Shown: positions 22,194 to 34,394, counted from the stretch's first letter. The stretch: 64,000 nucleotides of DNA from Beta vulgaris subsp. vulgaris (GCF_026745355.1 NC_079209.1:29603347-29667346); one strand, 5' to 3'. Numbers and translations are program-made. Notes: generated from the sequence alone by a model not told the origin.

Positions 22194-22457
22194 TGATAAG
22201 TGGACTTTAGGTTCACTTATTTGCATTTAGTTTAGATCATTTAGATTCATTTTAGGCCATTTAGTTTCCTTTTTCTTTCCCTTTTCCATCTTTTCTCATA
22301 TTCTCATGTTTAGCATTTAGTTTTAGTTCATTTGCATACTATTAGGTTGCATATAGGTCATTTCATTTGCATGTGCATTCTGCCCCCTCCCCCCCACCTA
22401 ATGTGTTCTGGGAGTGTTTTGAAGCAGAGATATGCAAGGAAGAAGCTCCAAACAGAG

Positions 22458-22600
22458 GAGCGGGCTCCTGAGGAATAGGAGCGGGCGCTCCGTCGTCGAA
22501 TGAGGCTGGCAGAAAGTTGGAGAGGCCCTGAAGCGGTGCAGGAGCGGTCGCTCCAAGCACTGGAGCGGGCGCTCCATATTGGCAGGAGCGGGCGCTCCAA
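22458..22600 (+). repeat. Array of interrupted palindromes GGAGCGGGCGCTCC
   Basis: Five copies, one degenerate, of a 14-bp motif with arms GGAGCG and CGCTCC around a two-base centre, spaced irregularly within about 140 bp, plus a weaker sixth. The array is repeated at about 26234-26374 and 32508-32651 in the other LTRs, and lies about 60 bp upstream of the TATA box. Protein-binding sites or RNA hairpins are both possible. Confidence 0.85.
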
Positions 22601-22660
22601 TGCCCAGATCCCGATTCTTTTTGTTTCGTGTTTTACAACTTTGCCCTTATTTCTATGGGG

Positions 22661-22667
22661 TATAAAA
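22661..22667 (+). promoter_or_regulatory. TATA-like box of element D LTR
   Basis: TATAAAA follows the palindrome array and is conserved in all three LTRs. It probably marks the U3/R region. Confidence 0.55.
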
Positions 22668-23741
22668 CCAATTTTGTAATAATTCTCAAGGAGAGTTTTA
22701 ATTTCCTGAAAAATTAATTAGTTCTAATGAGAGAGAGTTTCTAGAGAGAGAAGTAGAACCTAGAGAGAGAAACTATATCTAAACTTTTGAATGTGGGTTA
22801 TTTAAGCTATTTCAATGGAGTTTTGCATTTGAATATCATCCATCTTTGAGTATTTCTTCTATCTTTTCTCTTATCTGCTTTTATGTTTGTTTTATCTTGC
22901 TTTGGTATTGATTAGTAGTAATTAGTTGATGATTAGCTTATTAGATATGATTTTCACCATTATTGTTTCACCATTGTTGCTTCAAGCTTTTTATTTATCC
23001 CTTTCCATGGCTAGTGAGTAGATTAGTAGCTAGGGGAAGGGGATGACCTTGCTAACCATGAGTTGGCCTTAAAAGTCAAGCTTGGGGGTGTACTTTGGGT
23101 GAGATTGTGTTGTCTAACTAATTTGATTGCTTTGTTTATTTGATTGATCACCATTTGAACTTGTTGTGGAAATCTAAGGTGAAGGATTGAGAAATGAAAT
23201 CTTAGATAGACCTTTAGCTAGATTATAGGTTGGCTTCACCATGAGAATAGGTGTTTGACTCCCTAGGACCTCGTTTGGATCACTATGAGTTGTGGAAATA
23301 CTTGATTAACCGATTTTACCATAAGAATAGGTAAAATCGGTTGATTAAGTCCTCCTAATTAGCTCGAGAGAGTAATTGGGAAGCATTTGAGTGATCGAGT
23401 CCCCTAATCGACCCTATTGAATCCCTTTGGCTTGACGATTTGCTTGATAATTTGTTAGCTCGTGAATCCCCTATCCCTAGTGTCCTTTTAATATAGTTTA
23501 ATTCGCATTATTTAATCTATTTGTTAGCTTCTTAGTTCCTAATTTCTTAGTTGTTCAATAATTTCAAAAACCCCCAAAAATAGGCTTAGCTCGCTAAATC
23601 ACATTCAACCCTTGATTAATCTTTGCTTCCTTGTGGATTCGACCCTTTCTTACCCTATATTAGGCTAAGTTAGGTATTTAATTTGGCACGTGCAACGACC
23701 GTGTCAAATTTGGCGCTGTTGCCGGGGTTCATTGTGGGGGG

Positions 23742-24490
23742 ATGATTACTAACATTGCCTCCGCTCTTGGGTTTGGGGAGCAACTCTCTTTGTTAACTCC
23801 AGTTGATGACAACCCCTTTCTTGATTTGCACTATATTAGAGCCGCCGGGTGGATCGAGTTTACCCCCGATCCCGAGCGGTTTGTTTGGAAGGTAAGGGGT
23901 CGTCATCACTGTTACCTCCCAAACCCAGCGGTGACCACCTTTGATCGCGAGAGGGGGAGGATGGTGAGATTCTTCTCATCCCTTTTGAGCCCCCCGTCGT
24001 GGACGCCCAGCCCGCACGCGGCAACTTAGCTCCTCCTCCCCATCAAGAGGAGCCGAGTTCCAGCCGGCGTGCCTCAGTGTCATCCTGCTCTTTTGACTAT
24101 GAGGGGGCCTACCACAGTCTTGCTCTCAACCAAGATCGTATGATGAATATGATCCAAGGCATGAGAGAAGACTTGAGTGGTATGATGGTACAAACTGATG
24201 CTATGTACCATCACCATGTGCAGAGTGGAAATGTTGACCCTTATGTCAACTTTCCAAATTGGCCTCCTCAACATGGGCCAATACCGGGATGGAATGAACG
24301 CCAACCCACGTACCCGTATTGGCCCCAACGCGACCCACCCTATGATTGGCGAGCACCCGGGGGTTCCAACCCCATGGGTGATCCCGCCTATCCCCACCCC
24401 TACGGCGCTTGGCCGCCGGGCTACACGGGCGGTTGGGAGCCTCATGGCCCCCCTCCGGAAGCCGGTCCATCTCACATGGACGAGGACTAG
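23742..24490 (+). pseudogene. Element D internal ORF, copy 1, unassigned protein
   Basis: Starts MITNIASALGFGEQLSLLTP just after the primer site. The first frame runs to 24029 with NPFLDLHYIRAAGWIEF and RFVWKVRGRHHCYLPNPAV. The second frame, 23999-24490, is Pro/Gly/Tyr-rich (WPPQHGPIPGW, YPHPYGAWPPGYTGGW) and ends GPSHMDED. The two frames join if a two-base gain near 23950 is discounted: copy 2 lacks that gain but has lost one C further on. An ancestral single ORF of about 249 residues is inferred. No gag zinc knuckle, protease or polymerase motif is visible. Position and Pro-rich tail suggest a gag-like or element-specific protein, but I cannot assign it. Confidence 0.65.
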
Positions 24491-25967
24491 TTCCTTTTGC
24501 CCCGCTCCCCCTTTACTTCTTTTGAATGATTGCACCGAGGACGGTGCCTTAATTATTTGGGGGGTGTTTATATTTGATTATTCTCGCGGGATGTGGCTTC
24601 TTTTTAAGGGTTTGGGGTGTCTTTTTGGGTGCGCGTCTTAGAGAGGATGCATTGCTAGGTCGGGTTTACGAGGCATGATAGAGAGTGTGCTTCAATGTTT
24701 ATTGCCTTGAGGAATTCGATGAGAACGACCATGGTTGACTGATTTTCTTGTATATTACATGTATATAACTTTTTTCTTTTTCTACTCTTTTTGTTGCTTT
24801 GTACATATCTTTTTGCTTTACGTTTTTTTTTTCTTCTTTTTTTTTTCTTCTCACTTTCTTTAGGTCTTAGATTTGCATGTAGTATAGTTGCATGGCATGA
24901 TAGCTTTGCATGTAGCTTATAATTTGCATAAAAAAAAAGAGAAACAAAAAACAAAATAAGAAGAGAAAAAAAAAACATCAAAAAGATTTTTTTTGCATCA
25001 CCTAATTAAGGAATAACTCTATGATATGAATTTAGAGGTAAGAGGTTCTGAACTTGGCTTTTGAGTAGAGGTGATTTAGCTTGAGTGTCTTATGTGCTCG
25101 TTAGGAGTATTAGGGATGCTTTAAGCTTGGATGTCTAGGTCTTGGTACTAATAGACCCCTCGATTGTCCGAGACTCGCCTTAGTGTGAATTAATGCCACT
25201 TTTTCCCTATAAAAAGTCTTTACTCTCTCCTTGACCTTGGATACGCCTTTTGGCTACCTTGAGAACCTTTCTAGCTCAATCAAATGGAAGGCTAGTAGCC
25301 TTAAAAAGAAAAAAAAAAAAAAAAAAAAAAAAAGAGAGCCTTTGGCCAATTGGATCAATAAGTGGTGCATAAGAGCCTACAAGGCTAGTAGCCTATATCA
25401 TGCTTTGGCCCCTAGAGATGCTCCAATGCCTTGGGTATGAGCTACCTTACCCTCTTATCGCGTCTCTTATCGAGTGCTCGGTACCGTGCCTCAGAAACAT
25501 GACTATCGAGTGAGAGGTAGACCGCGTGAGGAGGTAGTCTAGGGCCCTTGCAACAACAAAAAATGAAAAAAAAAAAAAAAAAACAAAAAATCAAGTGAAT
25601 AAATAGGCTAGCTTGGGGGATCTTGTGAGCTTGGGGGCGTGATTGGTACAAGTTTGAGCGAGTTTTTCCATTTTGTAGGGAAAGGTTTCACTTAAAATCA
25701 ATCAAGGCTTGTGTGATAGTTGAGGGTCATCTAAGACAATCATTTTCTTTGTACACTAGCTTAGACCACCTCTTTGACCCCTAACGTGTGGATAAGGAAG
25801 GACGGCTATAAGCTTCGAAAATTGGTCGAGATTTCCCTTTGCCTTGACACCTCTTATAAGACGAGGACCTTAATTTTGTGATGCCCTTTATAGTTTTCAT
25901 TCATGCATTGGTTTCCTTGAGATTATTGATTGCTTGAGGACAAGCAATTGGCAAGCTTGGGGGAATT
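24491..25967 (+). other. Element D internal non-coding region, copy 1
   Basis: After the ORF comes GAGGACGGTGCC and a G-rich run, then T- and A-rich tracts (24780-24990), a long poly-A microsatellite (about 25308-25333), another (25557-25583), and GAGGACAAGCAATTGGCAAG leading to the purine tract before the LTR at 25968. No coding capacity is supported. Short ORFs here translate the A tracts. Confidence 0.8.
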
Positions 25968-27484
25968 TGATAAGTGGACTTTAGGTTCACTTATTTGCAT
26001 TTAGTTTAGATCATTTAGATTCATTTTAGGCCATTTAGTTTCCTTTTTCTTTCCCTTTTCCATCTTTTCTCATATTCTCATGTTTAGCATTTAGTTTTAG
26101 TTCATTTAAATACTATTAGGTTGCATATAGGTCATTTCATTTGCATGTGCATTCTACCCCCCTCCCCCCCACCTAATGTGTTCTTGGAGTGTTTTGAAGC
26201 AGAGATATGCAAGGAATAAGCTCCAAACAGAGGAGCGGGCGCTCCTGAGGAATAGGAGCGGGCGCTCCGTCGTCGAATGAGGCTGGCAGAAAGTTGGAGC
26301 GGCCCTGAAGCGGTGCAGGAGCGGTCGCTCCAAGCACTGGAGCGGGCGCTCCATATTGGCAGGAGCGGGCGCTCCAATGCCCAGATCCCGATTCTTTTTG
26401 TTTCGTGTTTTACAACTTTGCCCTTAATCTACGGGGTATAAAACCAATTTTGTAATAATTCTCAAGGAGAGTTTTAATTTCCTGAAAAATTAATTAGTTC
26501 TAATGAGAGAGAGTTTCTAGAGAGAGAAGTAGAACCTAGAGAGAGAAACTATATCTAAACTTTTGAATGTGGGTTATTTAAGCTATTTCAATGGAGTTTT
26601 GCATTTGAATATCATCCATCTTTGAGTATTTCTTCTATCTTTTCTCTTATCTGCTTTTATGTTTGTTTTATCTTGCTTTGGTATTAATTAGTAGTAATTA
26701 GTTGATGATTAGCTTATTAGATATGATTTTCACCATTATTGTTTCACCATTGTTGCTTCAAGCTTTTTATTTATCCCTTTCCATGGCTAGTGAGTAGATT
26801 AGTAGCTAGGGGAAGGGGATGACCTTGCTAACCATGAGTTGGCCTTAAAAGTCAAGCTTGGGGGTGTACTTTGGGTGAGATTGTGTTGTCTAACTAATTT
26901 GATTGCCTTGTTTATTTGATTGATCACCATTTGAACTTGTTGTGGAAATCTAAGGTGAAGGATTGAGAAATGAAATCTTAGATAGACCTTTAGCTAGATT
27001 ATAGGTTGGCTTCACCATGAGAATAGGTGTTTGACTCCCTAGGACCTCGTTTGGATCACTATGAGTTGTGAAAATACTTGATTAACCGATTTTACCATAA
27101 GAATAGGTAAAATCGGTTGATTAAGTCCTCCTAATTAGCTCGAGAGAGTAATTGGGAAGCATTTGAGTGATCGAGTCCCCTAATCAACCCTATTGAATCC
27201 CCTTGGCTTGACGATTTGGTTGATAATTTGTTAGCTCGTGAATCCCCTATCCCTAGTGTCCTTTTAATATAGTTTAATTCGTATTATTTATAATCTATTT
27301 GTTAGCTTCTTAGTTCCTAATTTCTTAGTTGTTCAATAATTTCAAAAACCCCCAAAAATAGGCTTAGCTCGCTAAATCACATTCAACCCTTGATTAATCT
27401 TTGCTTCCTTGTGGATTCGACCCTTTCTTACCCTATATTAGGCTAAGTTAGGTATTTAATTTGGCACGTGCAACGACCGTGTCA
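25968..27484 (+). repeat. Element D LTR 2 (middle)
   Basis: 1517 bp, same termini as LTR 1 and near-identical by eye. It is the LTR shared between the two tandem internal regions. Confidence 0.93.
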
Positions 27485-27519
27485 AATTTGGCGTCGTTGT
27501 CGGGGTTCATTGTGGGGGG

Positions 27520-28095
27520 ATGATTACTATCATTCCCTCCGCTCTTAGGTTCGGGGAGCAACTCTCTTTGTTAACTCCAGTTGATGACAACCCCTTTCTT
27601 GATTTGCACTATATTAGAGCCGCCGGGTGGATCGACTTTACCCCCGATCCCGAGCGGTTTGTTTGGAAGGTAAGGGGTCGTCATCACTGTTACCTCCCAA
27701 ACCCAGCGGTGACCACCTTTGATCGCGAGGGGGAGGATGGTGAGATTCTTCTCATCCCTTTTGAGCCCCCGTCGTGGACGCCCAGCCCGCACGCGGCAAC
27801 TTAGCTCCTCCTCCCCATCAAGAGGAGCCGAGTTCCAGCCGGCGTGCCTCAGTGTCATCCTGCTCTTTTGACTATGAGGGGGCCTACCAAAGTCTTGCTC
27901 TCAACCAAGATCGTATGATGAATATGATCCAAGGCATGAGAGAAGACTTGAGTGGTATGATGGTACAAACTGATGCTATGTACCATCACCATGTGCAGAG
28001 TGGAAATGTTGACCCTTATGTCAACTTTCCAAATTGGCCTCCTCAACATGGGCCAATACCGGGATGGAATGAACGCCAACCCACATACCCGTATT
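27520..28095 (+). pseudogene. Element D internal ORF, copy 2, 5' part
   Basis: Second copy of the ORF at 23742, starting MITIIPSALRFGEQLSLL. It lacks copy 1's two-base gain but has one C fewer in the run near 27767, so its frame ends at 27804 while the downstream frame (from 27774) continues to the point where the solo LTR begins (28096). It resumes at 30605. Function is unknown, as for copy 1. Confidence 0.65.
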
Positions 28096-30604
28096 TGTAA
28101 TCCCCCACATTTTTAAAGGATTTTCATAAATATATTGAGTTATTTATGTAATTATATTTAAATCCAAATGAGTTTGGGAAATGATTTGACTTTTAAATAG
28201 GGTTGACTATTTTAAAAGTCAACTAAAAATATTTTTCTTAGCTTAATAAATTTGTAATATTTTAATTAAGCGTGTTTAAATAAGAATTTAATTATTAAAA
28301 GCACATTTGAAAAGAAAACTTAATGGAATCGAAAGCCCAAAAGTAATAAAAAGGGAAAGGATGATTTGATGACTAAAGTCCTAATAAGCCCATCTTGTTA
28401 GTCATCAAAGTTTTAATTATTGAAATTCCTTTTCCTAAGCCCAATAGGATTAGCCTATTTAAATATCTTAAAAACCCAAATATTTTGCCCTACACTTTAT
28501 TTTCTCTCTCCTCCCTTGCACGTGACTTCCGAGTTTCTCTCTCTCCTCGACATTTTCTCTCTCCTCTTCCTCTTGAGCGTGAGTTTCATTTTCTCTCAAA
28601 AATCGTTTCTTCTTCGCTAAGTAACGTTTCTTGTTGAACAAGAAACGTCACGAATAATTTCTTGAAGCCAAAACCTGCTGCCGCCACCCCCTTGCTGCTG
28701 TCACAGCCGCGGCGCTGCTCCCTCCTCTTATTTTGGTTGTTTTTCTTTACTTCTCCTTTAAGATTCCATTAAAGTTCTAATTTTTATTGTTATTTTATTA
28801 TTATTTGCATGATTACGATTTGAGTTATTATTTTTATTATGAAGAATATATTTTGGATCATATGTATAAAAAAAAATTTCAGATTTATTATTTTTAGTTT
28901 TAATCATGAAAGATGTGATTTTTAGGGTTTTAAATCACTAGAAATCGTATATTTAAAGTATGAATATGAATTTGATTGGAATACGATTTTTATATGCATT
29001 TAAAATATTTTCAGAAAGTTTAGAAAATATTTATAGATGCTGAAATTCAGAAAGTTAATATTTTAAGGTTTTTAATGTTTTTAATCACTAGAATAGTTGA
29101 TCTATACTAGGGATTAAAAATAATGAGAGTTTAAATTATAAAAACGATTTTTAAAGAAGTTTAAAAGGGTTTGGGACGTTTTAAAGTTGCTGTATTTTTT
29201 TTAGTTCAAGTATTTACTTGATTATTTATTGTTCTAGGCGGAGATTTCATTGTAGGGGACTTTTAGAGCTTAAAAGTGGCCTACCGTTGCGTTTATACAA
29301 GGTAGGTACATAGTATACGTGCTATATGGTTAGAAACATGCTCTAGGGTTGTTTTTAATTTGTAGTATCATGTATAGGACCTTGTTGTTCATATATATGA
29401 TTTACTGAGATGGCTTTACATGTTATTTGCTTGTATGCTACATGTAAACTAAGAATATGTATAAGTAAGATTGTTTGTATGGAAGTTTGATGCAAGCAGC
29501 TAAGTTTAGTTTGGTATTAATTCATGAGTGAATTAATGTAAGTAAATTGGAATCATGTGTTACATAGATTCTTTGAGATTATCTATTTTTCTTATAAGAA
29601 CCGAGGATCTTATTTGGTAATTTTGAGTTATACCTATATAAAGGTACAGTTTACTGTTGGCTAGGTTCAACAGGCAAGTTAGTAAAGAATAAAAGAAGTT
29701 AAAAGAGTCTTGGATGCTAAGTTGTGAACACTTATTGATTATAAGATTAAAAAGGAGTTTTGTGATGTTATGTGATTATTAGTTATGAGTATTGTGTGCT
29801 TGGTTGGTGTTAACACAAGTATAAAATGAATGCAACGTAAAGTGAAACGAGAATAGGTTATAGACTTTAGACTGGTGCACGTCTAGAGTTGGACACTAAG
29901 GGTTGGAGTACATGGTGGTAGCCCATGGCTTTCCTGGGATTGGATTGATCACCTTTCTTCTTTAGCTCAAAGGTTCCTCGATATCGCAGGTCAATTTGGT
30001 TTACGGAGTCATGACCGTATTTCCTATTTCAGTATAGACAACTCGTCCCATAACTATTCCATTTAAAGAAGAAATAAAAGTTAGAGTCTAGTTCAGTAAG
30101 AGTCATCTGCAGTTGTTATGTATTATTATTATTTTATTCTACAAGTTGTGTTGTAGTATCATGTTTAGGATTTTTTTGTCCGATATGTAGTACTCAGCTT
30201 TGCTGATTACGTGCTTGTCTGTGTTTGTGATCATGGCTTTGCCTATTGATCCTGTGGTGATCCTTCGGGGGAGCAGAGTCAAGAAAGCATTGACATTACA
30301 GGTTCGAAGATGCATACCATTGGGGAATCTGGAATGGAGAGGCTTTTGTGACATTAGTATTATTTAAGTTGTTTCCGTAGGAACATCTACATTTTAAGTT
30401 TGAGGTTATTTAGTTGGTGTGTTAAGTTTGACATTGTCATTTGGTTTCATAAGTTTAATAAAGTTGATTTTTGTTTTAATGAGTTTTCCGCTGCAACATT
30501 CTGAGTAAGCCGAAACGTTATCACACGGGCGATAATGCCTGGGTAATTCTCTAGATTTGTTATAAAGGTATTTTCTAGAAAGAGAGAATTATCGGGGTGT
30601 TACA
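28096..30604 (+). mobile_element. Solo LTR (Tekay-like family S) inside element D copy 2
   Basis: 2509 bp, TGTAATCCCCCA...ATCGGGGTGTTACA, with a perfect TSD GTATT at 28091-28095 and 30605-30609. There is no internal region, so it is a solo LTR left by recombination between two LTRs. Two relatives of the same family lie in reverse at 37750-40307 and 59891-62455. It contains the hairpin TCAGC-TTT-GCTGA (30194-30206). No ORF is convincing. Confidence 0.93.
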
Positions 30605-30779
30605 GTATTGGCCCCAACGCGACCCACCCTCTGATTGGCGAGCACCCGGGGGTTCCAACCCCATGGGTGATCCCGCCTATCCCCACCCCTACGGCGCTTG
30701 GCCGCCGAGCTACACGGGCGGTTGGGAGCCTCATGGCCCCCCTCCGGAAGCCGGTCCATCTCACATGGACGAGGACTAG
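30605..30779 (+). pseudogene. Element D internal ORF, copy 2, 3' part
   Basis: Continues the Pro/Gly/Tyr-rich ORF after the solo LTR: WPQRDPPSDWRAPGG to GPSHMDED and stop. It matches the end of copy 1 (about 24318-24490). Confidence 0.75.
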
Positions 30780-32247
30780 TTCCTTTTGCCCCGCTGCCCC
30801 TTTACTTCTTTTGAATGATTGCACCGAGGACGGTGCCTTAATTGTTTGGGGGTGTTTATATTTGATTATTCTCGCGGGATGTGGCTTCTTTTTAAGGGTT
30901 TGGGGTGTCTTTTTGGGTGCGCGTCTTAGAGAGGATGCATTGCTAGGTCGGGTTTACGAGGCATGATAGGAGAGTGTGCTTCAATGTTTATTGCCTTGAG
31001 GAATTCGATGAGAACGACCATGGTTGACTGATTTTCTTGTATATTACATGTATATAACTTTTTCCTTTTTCTACTCTTTTTGTTGCTTTGTACATATCTT
31101 TTTGCTTTACGTTTTTTTTTTCTTTTTTTTATTTTCTTCTCACTTTCTTTAGGTCTTAGACTTGCATGTAGTATAGTTGCATGGCATGATAGCTTTGCAT
31201 GTAGCTTATAATTTGCATAAAAAAAAAAGAGAAAAAAAAAAAGAAGAGAAAAGAAAACATCAAAAAGATTTTTTTTGCATCACCTAATAAAGGAATAACT
31301 CTATGATATGAATTTAGAGGTAAGAGGTTGGGAACTTGGCTTTTGAGTAGAGGTGATTTAGCTTGAGTGTCTTATGTGCTCGTTAGGAGTATTAGGGGTG
31401 CTTTAAGCTTGGATGTCTAGGTCTTGGTACTAATAGACCCCTCGATTGTCCGAGACTCGCCTTAGTGTGAATTAATGCCACTTTTTCCCTATAAAAAGTC
31501 TTTACTCTCTCCTTTGACCTTGGATACGCCTTTTGGCTACCTTGAGAACCTTTCTAGCTCAATCAAATGGAAGGCTAGTAGCCTTAAAAAGAAAAAAAAA
31601 AAAAAAAAAAGAGAGCCCTTTGGCCAATTGGATCAATAAGTGGTGCATAAGAGCCCACAAGGCTAGTAGCCTATATCATGCTTTGGCCCCTAGAGATGCT
31701 CCAATGCCTTGGTATGAGCTACCTTACCCTCTTATCGCGTCTCTTATCGAGTGCTCGGTACCGTGCCTCAGAAACATGACTATCGAGTGAGAGGTAGACC
31801 GCGTGAGGAGGTAGTCTAGGGCCCTTGCAACAAAAAAAAAAGAAAAAAAAGAAAAACAAAAAACAAAAAATCAAGTGAATAAATAGGCTAGCTTGGGGGA
31901 TCTTGTGAGCTTGGGGGCGTGATTGGTACAAGGTTGAGCGAGTTTTTCCATTTTGTAGGGAAAGGTTTCACTTAAAATCAATCAAGGCTTGTGTGATAGT
32001 TGAGGGTCATCTAAGACAATCATTTTCTTTGTACACTAGCTTAGACCACCTCTTTGACCCCTAACTTGTGGATAAGGAAGGACGGCTATAAGCTTCGAAA
32101 ATTGGTCGAGATTTCCCTTTGCCTTGACACCTCTTATAAGACGAGGACCTTAATTTTGTGATGCCCTTTATAGTTTTCATTCATGCATTGGTTTCCTTGA
32201 GATTATTGATTGCTTGAGGACAAGCAATTGGCAAGCTTGGGGGAATT
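30780..32247 (+). other. Element D internal non-coding region, copy 2
   Basis: Near-identical to 24491-25967, with different lengths of the A/T tracts. It ends in the same purine tract before LTR 3. No coding potential is supported. Confidence 0.8.
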
Positions 32248-33762
32248 TGATAAGTGGACTTTAGGTTCACTTATTTGCATTTAGTTTAGATCATTTAGAT
32301 TCATTTTAGGCCATTTAGTTTCCTTTTTCTTTCCCTTTTCCATCTTTTCTCATATTCTCATGTTTAGCATTTAGTTTTAGTTCATTTGCATACTATTAGG
32401 TTGCATATAGGTCATTTCATTTGCATGTGCATTCTACCCCCTCCCCCACCTAATGTGTTCTTGGAGTGTTTTGAAGCAGAGATATGCAAGGAATAAGCTC
32501 CAAACAGAGGAGCGGGCGCTCCTGAGGAATAGGAGCGGGCGCTCCGTCGTCGAATGAGGCTGGCAGAAAGTTGGAGCGGCCCGAGCGGTGCAGGAGCGGT
32601 CGCTCCAAGCACTGGAGCGGGCGCTCCATATTGGCAGGAGCGGGCGCTCCAATGCCCAGATCCCGATTCTTTTTGTTTCGTGTTTTACAACTTTGCCCTT
32701 ATTTCTACGGGGTATAAAACCAATTTTGCAATAATTCTCAAGGAGAATTTTAATTTCCTGAAAAATTAATTAGTTCTAATGAGAGAGAGTTTCTAGAGAG
32801 AGAAGTAGAAACTAGAGAGAGAAACTATATCTAAACTTTTGAATGTGGGTTATTTAAGCTATTTCAATGGAGTTTTGCATTTGAATATCATCCATCTTTG
32901 AGTATTTCTTCTATCTTTTCTCTTATCTGCTTTTATGTTTGTTTTATCTTGCTTTGGTATTGATTAGTAGTAATTAGTTGATGATTAGCTTATTAGATAT
33001 GATTTTCACCATTATTGTTTCACCATTGTTGCTTCAGGCTTTTTATTTATCCCTTTCCATGGCTAGTGAGTAGATTAGTAGCTAGGGGAAGGGGATGACC
33101 TTGCTAACCATGAGTTGGCCTTAAAAGTCAAGCTTGGGGGTGTACTTTGGGTGAGATTGTGTTGTCTAACTAATTTGATTGCCTTGTTTATTTGATTGAT
33201 CACCATTTGAACTTGTTGTGGAAATCTAAGGTGAAGGATTGAGAAATGAAATCTTAGATAGACCTTTAGCTAGATTATAGGTTGGCTTCACCATGAGAAT
33301 AGGTGTTTGACTCCCTAGGACCTCGTTTGGATCACTATGAGTTGTGAAAATACTTGATTAACCGATTTTACCATAAGAATAGGTAAAATCGGTTGATTAA
33401 GTCCTCCTAATTAGCTCGAGAGAGTAATTGGGAAGCATTTGAGTGATCGAGCGAGTCCCCTAATCGACCCTATTGAATCCCCTTGGCTTGACGATTTGGT
33501 TGATAATTTGTTAGCTCGTGAATCCCCTATCCCTAGTGTCCTTTTAATATAGTTTAATTCGTATTATTTAATCTATTTGTTAGCTTCTTAGTTCCTAATT
33601 TCTTAGTTGTTCAATAATTTCAGAAACCCCCAAAAATAGGCTTAGCTCGCTAAATCACATTCAACCCTTGATTAATCTTTGCTTCCTTGTGGATTCGACC
33701 CTTTCTTACCCTACATTAGGCTAAGTTAGGTATTTAATTTGGCACGTGCAACGACCGTGTCA
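32248..33762 (+). repeat. Element D LTR 3
   Basis: 1515 bp, same termini. It is followed directly by TSD TAAGG and then element B integrase sequence, which proves the outer boundary. Confidence 0.93.
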
Positions 33763-34160
33763 TAAGGTGTCCCCAATGAAAGGAGTGATTCGATTCGGGA
33801 AAAAGGGGAAGCTAAGCCCTAAGTTCATAGGACCATACGAGATACTGGCGAGAGTAGGGAAAGTTGCTTATCGCCTGGATTTGCCCAACGACTTAGAAAG
33901 GGTCCATAACGTGTTTCACGTATCCCAACTCCGGAGATACGTACCTGATGAGTCACATGTCCTGGAACCGGAAAACTTCGAGATATACGAAACCTTGTCC
34001 TATGAGGAGAGACCTATCCAGATCCTAGACCGCAAAGTGCGGAGTACGAGGAATAAGGGCGTCAAAATTGTCAAATGTTGTGGAGAAATCAAAATACCAA
34101 GGAAGCCACATGGGAAGCCGAAGATGCAATGCGTCTGAAGTACCCTGAGCTTTTTCAAGA
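33763..34160 (+). pseudogene. Element B integrase C-terminus with chromodomain-like tail
   Basis: Resumes the integrase interrupted at 22193. [20 protein letters not shown] is the GPY/F module. It is followed by [19 protein letters not shown] and [21 protein letters not shown] frame change near 34075 leads into [18 protein letters not shown] and LKYPELFQE, the chromodomain-like end. It parallels 4950-5356 of element A closely. Confidence 0.88.
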
Positions 34161-34164
34161 GGTA

Positions 34165-34394
34165 CGTGAGTTACGGGGACGTAACTTTTCTTTTAAGGGG
34201 GGAAGAATGCGATAGAATTTCGCGCTTTCACCCTAAAGTATGTTAATTATGTTAGTTATGTGTAATTACTTCTTATCTGTTGTGCGAACGTTAGAAAACG
34301 CTTGTGAAATTTGGGACTTAGAAGTGCAAAAGATCTTCGTTAAGACGGGCTACCTCAAATTTTTGGGACGAAAATTATTTTAAGGGGGGAAGCC
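34165..34394 (+). promoter_or_regulatory. Element B 3' UTR and polypurine tract
   Basis: Short non-coding tail. TTTTAAGGGGGGAAG (about 34379-34392) lies just before the LTR at 34395, as in element A. Confidence 0.7.

Larger units (their letters stand above)
22194..23706 (+). repeat. Element D LTR 1
   Basis: 1513 bp, TGATAAG...GTGTCA. It carries the GGAGCG...CGCTCC array (22458-22600), a TATAAAA box (22661) and a strong hairpin (about 23303-23348). A few base differences set it apart from LTRs 2 and 3, which look closer to each other. Confidence 0.93.
22194..33762 (+). mobile_element. Element D: three-LTR, non-autonomous LTR retrotransposon with Athila/Tat-like signals
   Basis: Structure is LTR (22194-23706), internal (23707-25967), LTR (25968-27484), internal (27485-32247, carrying a solo LTR), LTR (32248-33762). 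All three LTRs begin TGATAAGTGG and end GTGTCA. One TSD, TAAGG, flanks the whole (22189-22193 and 33763-33767). The sequence after each inner LTR end, TTTGGCGC(T/C)GTTGCCGGGG-like, fits a tRNA-Asp primer site. The tract AAGCTTGGGGGAATT precedes the LTR at 25968 and at 32248. These signals resemble Athila/Tat elements, but no protease, RT or integrase is present, so it must have been mobilised in trans, as LARDs are. Confidence 0.88.

Noticed and set aside
22358..22600. Minus-strand ORF with repeated Ser-Ala-Arg motifs, seen again at 26132 and 32412
   Set aside because: Translation of the GGAGCG palindrome array; frames differ among the LTR copies.
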